NCBI GenBank assembly: GCA_040221475.1
Contig: JAVKEJ010000053.1
Span: 62,001 to 126,000 of the forward strand
Reading direction: 5' to 3'
DNA: 64,000 nucleotides
Source of the DNA: WLXB01 sp040221475
GTDB taxonomy: Bacteria; Pseudomonadota; Alphaproteobacteria; Rhodospirillales; Rhodospirillaceae
Part shown: piece after piece, positions 58,963 through 64,000 of the stretch
How positions within the stretch are numbered: the first letter of the stretch is position 1
How the letters are laid out: every line of letters begins with the position of its first letter
Made by a program: the position numbers and the translations under genes
The notes under the pieces: generated by a model
Databases searched by the model: none
Seen by the model: the letters and a program-made list of their open reading frames with translations, nothing else
Told to the model about the DNA's origin: nothing

Positions 58963-60122
58963 CGCCGCCGCAACACATCCGGTGTAATCTCGCTGATCTT
59001 GGTGACGCCCAGCAACGCCATGCCGCGTTCCACTTCAGCCCGCAACAGGCTCAGAGCTTTTTCCACACCGGCCTGGCCACCCGCGCCGAGGCCATATAAA
59101 TAACCACGTCCGATGGAACACGCTGTCGCGCCCAGGGCAAGCGCCTTAATCACATGTGTGCCGCGCCGGATGCCGCCATCCAGAATAATCTCTAGCTTGT
59201 CTCCGACGGCGTCCACAATCGGGGGCAGGGCATCAATGCACGCCGGCACGCCATCCAACTGACGTCCGCCATGGTTAGAGACCATCACCCCATGGGCGCC
59301 GATCTCTTTGGCTTTAAGGGCGTCGTGGACCGAGTGCACGCCCTTAATCAGAAAGCGCCCGCCCCATTCCTGGGCCATCCATGCGGCGTCTTTCCAGGTC
59401 ACGCTGCTGTCGATTTGGCTGGTCAGATACTGAATGGGTGAAATTTGCGCCTCGGCAATGCTCAGGTCAGACCGTTGCGACACATTGGCCAGATCAAAAC
59501 TAGGATCACGCAAGGCATTCAAGCTCCACTCTGGATGCAGCACAAAACTCAGCAGGCTCGACAGCGAAAACTTTGGTGGCATGGTCATGCCCGTCACTTT
59601 GTCGCGTTCGCGGTTGCCGGGCACCGGCACATCGATGGTCAAACACAGGGCATCGTACTTTGCGGCCTTGCAGCGGTCGATGAACTCTTTGGTCAAGCCC
59701 CGGTCTTTGAAGACATAGATCTGGAACATCTTTGGGCCGTCGGTGGCGGCGGCCACATCTTCAATGCTGGTGGTGGCGAGTGTCGACAAGCTGTATAGCG
59801 TTCCGGCGTTGCGGGCAGCACGGGCCACCGCGATCTCGCCAGTATGATGAAACAGTTTTGACATGCCCGTGGGCGCAAGAAACACGGGCCAGTCCAACGG
59901 CACGCCCAGAGCAGAGGTCTTGGTGTCCAGACCTGTAATATCCGTCAGCAGGTTCGGCACCAGCTCATAATCGTCAAAAGCGTCCGTATTGCGCCGCAGC
60001 GTCACTTCATCATCCGCGCCGCCATCCATGTAGTGAAAGACGGGAGCGGGCAAGCGCCGCTTCGCTTTGGAACGCAAGCTGTCGATGTTATGGCAACGAT
60101 CAAGGGAGAGAGAGGGAAACAT
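58959..60122 (-). CDS. FMN-dependent alpha-hydroxy-acid oxidase/dehydrogenase
   Basis: A 387-residue TIM-barrel flavoenzyme of the lactate/glycolate/mandelate oxidase family. Conserved residues are visible in order: Y31 (FHYMDGGADDE), PVFLAPTG, Y136 (QIYVFKDR), D164 and R171 (TIDVPVPGNRERD), K260 (FLIKGV), H284-R287 (SNHGGRQLD) and the FMN phosphate region LDGGIRRGTHVIKALALGA. All catalytic residues are present. It converts a 2-hydroxy acid to a 2-oxo acid. The ATG has GAGGA upstream. It is divergent from the tandem amine oxidase genes across 225 bases that contain a perfect dyad. Confidence 0.92.
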   Translation of the reverse strand: MFPSLSLDRCHNIDSLRSKAKRRLPAPVFHYMDGGADDEVTLRRNTDAFDDYELVPNLLTDITGLDTKTSALGVPLDWPVFLAPTGMSKLFHHTGEIAVARAARNAGTLYSLSTLATTSIEDVAAATDGPKMFQIYVFKDRGLTKEFIDRCKAAKYDALCLTIDVPVPGNRERDKVTGMTMPPKFSLSSLLSFVLHPEWSLNALRDPSFDLANVSQRSDLSIAEAQISPIQYLTSQIDSSVTWKDAAWMAQEWGGRFLIKGVHSVHDALKAKEIGAHGVMVSNHGGRQLDGVPACIDALPPIVDAVGDKLEIILDGGIRRGTHVIKALALGATACSIGRGYLYGLGAGGQAGVEKALSLLRAEVERGMALLGVTKISEITPDVLRRR

Positions 60123-60258
60123 TGGTGATTAGAGTCCTCAAATTATCATTTCTAGCTTTGTAATATCATCTCAGGTTTTAGCATCCGGGTCCCGCACCAT
60201 AGGGGGCAGGGGCGTGTTTTCCCAAACACTTTGGTCCTTCTTACTCCGGTCCTAGTCG

Positions 60259-60275
60259 TAATCACCCAGTGATTA
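60259..60275. promoter_or_regulatory. Perfect 7-3-7 inverted repeat in divergent region
   Basis: TAATCAC-cca-GTGATTA is a perfect dyad between the FMN oxidase gene (start 60122) and the amine oxidase gene (start 60348). It has the same 7-3-7 geometry as the LysR-type site at 38828. The binding regulator is not encoded nearby. Confidence 0.5.
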
Positions 60276-60347
60276 TGGCTTCGGTGGGCGTAGCGTGGCA
60301 GTGTTAAGCACGGCACGATGATAAGAGATAAATGAGGAGCTATTGCT

Positions 60348-61805
60348 ATGACGACGACGCGCAGAACAGCTTTGAAAGCAGGGGCGGCCACTGCTGCAAC
60401 CCTGGCCCTGGCCAGCACGCGTGTGAGCGCCCAGAAAGACCCCGATGTCATTGTCATCGGCGCGGGGTTATCGGGTCTGTATGCGGCGATGCTCATTGCC
60501 GAAACCGGCGCTTCTGTCCAGGTCATTGAGGGACGGGATCGCGTTGGCGGCCGCTTGTTTAGCGCACGCAATGTGGAAGGGAACCCGGAGTGGGGTGGCG
60601 ATTCCATCCTCGGTGGTTATGGCCGGATGCAGGATGTGTCGGCCAATGTCGGCATTGAACTGGTCGATCACCAATCCCGCCGCGATCTCTCGCCAGAGGC
60701 TCACAAAGACCCCACCAGCACCGAGCTGGCGTTGCGCGGCAAACTCATTCCCAAAGAAGACTGGCCAACCCATCCCTTGAACGTCATGCCCGAAGGCGCG
60801 AAATCTCGCTTTCCAGGTCGTGGGTTTTTCCAGTCCGAAATCGGCAAAGTGAACCCGCTGGACGCCTTTGAAGACTGGCTCGACGCCGACAGCGCAAAGT
60901 TCGACCGCTCCATTTATGAAGTGTTCAAGGAAATGGGGTGGAGCGACGAAGCCATTGAACTGAATTACAACACCAATGTGCAATATGGCACTTCGGCGCA
61001 TGACATTTCGTCGTTGATGTGGTTCTTCACCCAAGCGTGGTTCAAGTTGCAGGGCGATCTCGATCGCGTTGCGTTTAAGGCGCCAAGCGGCAACCAAAGC
61101 ATTCCCGAAGCCATGGCCGCCACGCTGCCCGGTGAGATTCATCTCAATAAAGAAGTCATCGGCATCCGCAGCGAGTCCAGTCATGCCGAAGTCCATTGCC
61201 AGGATGGTAGCGTCTACCGTGCCAAGCGCGTGATTTGCTCCATGCCCATCCCGACCATGCGCTGGCTGAAGTTTGACCCCCTGTTGCCCGCCTTGAAGGC
61301 GCAAGCCATTGCCACCACACCGGTGCAGAAAATCACCAAGGTTATTCTGGTGCCGAAAAAACCCTTCTGGGAAGAAGACGGGTTTAGCCCCGCCATGTGG
61401 ACCGACACCGATTGCGGTGAAGTCCGCGCCTTGCGGGAAGGCGAAGACGCCAACAAAATCACCTGCCTTATGGCGTGGGGCCGGGGTCATCTGGCCGATC
61501 GCCTCGACAGTTTCACGGATGAAGAAGCCATGGCCCGCGTCGTTGCCGATTACGAAACCATTCGTCCGGCGTCCAAAGGGCTGTTGGAACCCGCGGGCAT
61601 TAAATCCTGGCAGAGCGATCCTTTTGCGGCTGGCGATTGGGCTGTGTGGAGCCCGGGCACGGTGTCCACCTTTGTCAAAGCCATTATCGACCCGGCAGAT
61701 CGCATTCATTTCTGTGGCGAGCACACCGCGACCTCCAACCGGGGTATGGAAGGCGCGATGGAATCCGGCGAGCGAGCCGCCTTCGAAGTGCTGGATACCA
61801 TCTAA
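60348..61805 (+). CDS. Tat-exported flavin amine oxidase (copy 3)
   Basis: A 485-residue flavin amine oxidase. The Tat leader is TTRRTALKAG (twin Arg 5-6), FAD loop GAGLSG is at 38-43, and VIEGRDRVGGRLF follows. The block GGDSILGGYGRMQDV and PKEDWPTHPLNVMPEGA match copies 2 and 4; the C-terminus is FCGEHTATSNRGMEGAM. GAGGAG precedes the ATG by 8 bases. The next gene, a close paralogue, follows after 5 bases, so this is a tandem duplication within one transcript. It probably deaminates an amine or amino acid in the periplasm. Confidence 0.92.
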   Translation: MTTTRRTALKAGAATAATLALASTRVSAQKDPDVIVIGAGLSGLYAAMLIAETGASVQVIEGRDRVGGRLFSARNVEGNPEWGGDSILGGYGRMQDVSANVGIELVDHQSRRDLSPEAHKDPTSTELALRGKLIPKEDWPTHPLNVMPEGAKSRFPGRGFFQSEIGKVNPLDAFEDWLDADSAKFDRSIYEVFKEMGWSDEAIELNYNTNVQYGTSAHDISSLMWFFTQAWFKLQGDLDRVAFKAPSGNQSIPEAMAATLPGEIHLNKEVIGIRSESSHAEVHCQDGSVYRAKRVICSMPIPTMRWLKFDPLLPALKAQAIATTPVQKITKVILVPKKPFWEEDGFSPAMWTDTDCGEVRALREGEDANKITCLMAWGRGHLADRLDSFTDEEAMARVVADYETIRPASKGLLEPAGIKSWQSDPFAAGDWAVWSPGTVSTFVKAIIDPADRIHFCGEHTATSNRGMEGAMESGERAAFEVLDTI

Positions 61806-61810
61806 ATCAT

Positions 61811-63262
61811 ATGCGCCCCCCTATGCCCCAGGCACGTCGCACCTTCCTTAAAACCTCTGTTGCAGCAGCGACCATAGCAACGTCTTCTTTATCGTCGCGC
61901 TCGCTGCGGGCCAAAACCACAGCCGACGTGATCATTGTCGGCGCTGGGCTCTCCGGCCTGTATGCCGCTCAGTTGCTGGCAACAGAAGGCGTTAAGGTTG
62001 TTGTGTTGGAAGGACGTGACCGTGTCGGTGGTCGTCTCGAAAGTTTCCGTCACGTCGAAGGTCAGCCCGAAGCCGGGGGAGATTCCATCCTCGGCGGCTA
62101 TGGCCGGGTGCGTAATCTGGTGGCCGAGCATAATCTTGAGCTGATCGACCACGCGCCACGCCGGGGCCTCTCACGCACCGAGATCGCCCTGGGCGGCAAA
62201 GTCATTCCGCGCGCAGATTGGGCAGCGCATCCGTTGAACCATATGCCTGACGATGCCAAGTCGGCGTTTCCAGGCCGTCGCTTTTTTGAGTCTGTCGTCG
62301 AGAAACAGTCGCCGCTGGAAAGTTTTGAATCCTGGGCGGAGGCACACACCAAAACACATGACCGCTCGGTTTATGCCTTCCTCAAAGACCAAGGGTGGAG
62401 CGATGCCACCATTGAGCTTAACTACAACACCAATATCGGGCGCGGCACCTCGGCCCATGATTGCTCCATTCTCACCTGGTTTTTCCGCGTGGGATGGGAT
62501 CAACTGCAAACTGATCTGGATGATGTTGCCCTGAAGGTTAAAGGCGGCAATCAGGCGTTGCCCGAATCCATGGCGGCCAAGCTGCCTGGAGATGTTCATC
62601 TCAACAAAGCCATCGCGGCGATCAGCCAAGATGGCACGGGCGTTGAGGTCACCTGCGAAGACGGCAGCGTGTTTCGTGCCAAGCGCGTCATCAATTCCAC
62701 GCCCTTGCCACCGCTCCGTTGGATTCACTTTGACCCGCTGCTGCCTCCTCAGCAGGCCGCCGCTATCAAAATGCTGCCCTCCATGTACATCAACAAAATC
62801 GTGATGCGGGCCACAGACCCGTTTTGGGAGGATGATGGCTTTGGCCCCGGCATGTGGACCGACACAGTTGCCGGACAAGTTGCTGTCTTACGCCAACTCG
62901 AAAATGACACGTCGGTCACCGGGCTTGTGGCCCGTGCTCGGGGTAATATGGCGCAAAAGCTCGACACCCTGGGCGCAGAGGCCGCGCAGGCGTTGGTGAT
63001 TTCTGAATATGAAAAACTCCGCCCCGCCGCCAAAGGCAAATTAGAAGCTGTGGCCTATAAATCCTGGGCGCAAGATCGCTTCGCCGGGGGCACCTGGATG
63101 GAATGGCAGCCTGGCCAGGTGCATCAGTATCAGCCGCACCTGGCAAAGGCGGCGGGACGCATTCATTTCTGTGGGGAACACACCGCGCAATCCAATCGCG
63201 GCATGGAAGCGGCAGCTGAGTCCGCCGAGCGCTGCGCCTTCGAAGTGTTAGATGTGCTTTAG
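61811..63262 (+). CDS. Tat-exported flavin amine oxidase (copy 4)
   Basis: A 483-residue flavin amine oxidase with a textbook Tat motif ARRTFLKTS (twin Arg 9-10), FAD loop GAGLSG at 44-49 and VLEGRDRVGGRLE. GGDSILGGYGRVRNL and PRADWAAHPLNHMP align with copy 3. The final motif is FCGEHTAQSNRGMEAAAESAERCAFEVLD, slightly changed from the other copies (MEAA for MEGA). I start at ATG 61811; ATG 61823 is also possible, and the frame open to 61637 only overlaps copy 3. Pairing of two diverged copies could mean two related substrates or a heteromeric enzyme. Confidence 0.91.
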   Translation: MRPPMPQARRTFLKTSVAAATIATSSLSSRSLRAKTTADVIIVGAGLSGLYAAQLLATEGVKVVVLEGRDRVGGRLESFRHVEGQPEAGGDSILGGYGRVRNLVAEHNLELIDHAPRRGLSRTEIALGGKVIPRADWAAHPLNHMPDDAKSAFPGRRFFESVVEKQSPLESFESWAEAHTKTHDRSVYAFLKDQGWSDATIELNYNTNIGRGTSAHDCSILTWFFRVGWDQLQTDLDDVALKVKGGNQALPESMAAKLPGDVHLNKAIAAISQDGTGVEVTCEDGSVFRAKRVINSTPLPPLRWIHFDPLLPPQQAAAIKMLPSMYINKIVMRATDPFWEDDGFGPGMWTDTVAGQVAVLRQLENDTSVTGLVARARGNMAQKLDTLGAEAAQALVISEYEKLRPAAKGKLEAVAYKSWAQDRFAGGTWMEWQPGQVHQYQPHLAKAAGRIHFCGEHTAQSNRGMEAAAESAERCAFEVLDVL

Positions 63263-63274
63263 AGGACTATCCAA

Positions 63275-63889
63275 CTACCCTAACAGATACGGAATTTGGT
63301 CCGGGCCGTAGTACTGCTCGACCGTGTTGTCTTTTTTGTAAAAAATATTCTGCACATAGGTGCCGCAACGTTGGCTGCGCACAATCACCGCCACGGTCGG
63401 GCCATCGCCATTGTACTCGGCGTGAATTTCCCACGGCTTAATGTAATCCACATAGCCGGGCGTGACATCGACAACCTCTGTTTCTTCTACTACCGCCGTC
63501 TCGGGCAGGTCGCCGGGGGCACCACCGTCGGTGCGGTTAAAGCGCAGCACCTGCTCGCCGCCATCAACCACGCCATAGAGCGTATAAGACTTGCCGTGAT
63601 CGTGAATGGTGGTTTTGGCGCTGGCCTTTTTGATCAGGCCATTGATGACAAAGCCGTAGTCGGGATCTTCATAAAACAACAGGTTGGCATGCTTGCCTTC
63701 CAGGCCCAGCTTGGCCGGGCTGGTGGGCCAGCCTTTGGCATGCTCATGCAGGGCCGGGTCGCGCACCATCTCTTGCAATAGCCCGCTGGCGTGTTCCCAA
63801 ATCTCGTCGTGATCCAGACCTTTTGCGAACAGGCCCCGGACCTCGGCCACAAAAGTTTCCACAGCAGGTAGCATCGGTTGTCTGTTCAT
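63275..63889 (-). CDS. Cupin protein resembling thiol/cysteine dioxygenases
   Basis: A 204-residue cupin. The metal-site residues are H96-x-H98 (TIHDHGKSYTLYGVVDG) and H156 (KPWEIHAEYN), the three-His facial triad seen in cysteine-dioxygenase-type thiol dioxygenases and related cupins. No glutamate ligand is seen after the first two histidines. I start at ATG 63889, with GGAG 9 bases upstream; the frame is open to 63913. It is convergent with the last amine oxidase, 12 bases apart. Thiol oxidation is a guess from the three-His pattern; other cupin dioxygenases are possible. Confidence 0.8.
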   Translation of the reverse strand: MNRQPMLPAVETFVAEVRGLFAKGLDHDEIWEHASGLLQEMVRDPALHEHAKGWPTSPAKLGLEGKHANLLFYEDPDYGFVINGLIKKASAKTTIHDHGKSYTLYGVVDGGEQVLRFNRTDGGAPGDLPETAVVEETEVVDVTPGYVDYIKPWEIHAEYNGDGPTVAVIVRSQRCGTYVQNIFYKKDNTVEQYYGPDQIPYLLG

Positions 63890-64000
63890 GGTGCAGGGCT
63901 CCATTTTACGCAAGTAGGAGTATCACTTTAAGCCGCGAGAGGGCGTATCCCAATGTCGCACTGCACCATATCCGCTGGGCGATTATGCAACAGTTCGGGG

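Noticed and set aside
60468..61724. A 418-codon open frame on the minus strand inside an amine oxidase gene
   Set aside because: It is entirely antisense to a well-supported flavin amine oxidase, and its translation has no motif or realistic composition. High-GC codon usage makes such shadow frames common.
61637..61810. N-terminal extension of the fourth amine oxidase
   Set aside because: This part overlaps the 3' end of the preceding oxidase gene in another frame and is not conserved; the Tat leader begins after ATG 61811.
1..64000. tRNA, rRNA, transposase, integrase or phage genes
   Set aside because: Looked for by eye in intergenic gaps and protein motifs; none seen, so no mobile-element boundary is claimed.

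Overview
The window looks like a chromosomal accessory (catabolic) region of a moderately GC-rich Gram-negative bacterium, most likely a free-living, probably aquatic, member of the Pseudomonadota. The reasons are two TonB-dependent outer-membrane receptors, lipoproteins with a lipobox, several twin-arginine (Tat) leaders, LysR and IclR regulators, TRAP and ABC periplasmic binding proteins, and the transglutaminase / ATP-grasp / alpha-E locus typical of this phylum. I cannot settle alpha- versus gamma-proteobacteria by eye. I see no rRNA, tRNA, CRISPR array, integrase or insertion sequence. Coding density is high and nearly every gene is an enzyme, a transporter component or a regulator.

Layout. 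1-3.2 kb: a truncated TonB receptor, a divergent exported Rossmann protein and an orphan ABC binding protein. 3.3-11.4 kb (minus strand): a tight run transcribed LysR, GMC oxidoreductase, MFS transporter, small partner protein, methyltransferase, FAD-linked oxidase, phytanoyl-CoA-dioxygenase-like protein. 11.6-14.9 kb (plus, divergent from it): alpha/beta hydrolase, cupin, ornithine-cyclodeaminase-like reductase, isocitrate-lyase-family enzyme. 15-25.8 kb: exported Rossmann protein, orphan TRAP binding protein, formylglycine-generating-enzyme-like protein, SDR, amine oxidase, molybdenum hydroxylase large subunit, IclR, then a second methyltransferase plus small partner. 26-32.9 kb: the transglutaminase / ATP-grasp-alpha-E / transglutaminase operon. 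33-43.3 kb: flavin monooxygenase, SnoaL-like protein, serine hydrolase, an overlapping hydrolase-dioxygenase-dioxygenase unit opposite a LysR gene, then a hydrolase and the second TonB receptor. 43.5-57.4 kb: lipoprotein, M24 peptidase-fold enzyme, second SnoaL-like protein, MFS, amine oxidase, FAD-linked oxidase, amidohydrolase, Tat-type hydrolase, ThDP enzyme, second ABC binding protein and a propeller-like lipoprotein. 57.4-57.8 kb: a structured non-coding stretch with a strong terminator. 57.8-64 kb: third methyltransferase, FMN hydroxy-acid oxidase, two tandem amine oxidases and a cysteine-dioxygenase-like cupin.

How it fits together. Many families recur within 64 kb: four Tat-type amine oxidases, three methyltransferases of one unusual subfamily (two with the same small partner), three phytanoyl-CoA-dioxygenase-like proteins, two FAD-linked oxidases, two hydrolases with an abnormal nucleophile elbow, two exported Rossmann proteins, two SnoaL-like exported proteins and three binding proteins without permeases. 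The picture is of uptake (TonB receptors, binding proteins, MFS) followed by oxidation, deamination, methyl transfer and hydrolysis of small organic compounds, possibly methylated or nitrogen-containing ones. The substrate cannot be named from sequence alone. The most unusual items are the methyltransferase/partner cassette with its DIHxQPGG signature, the G-x-H-F-S hydrolases, the structured RNA candidate at 57.6-57.76 kb, and a recurring habit of short tandem duplications exactly at gene starts and stops.
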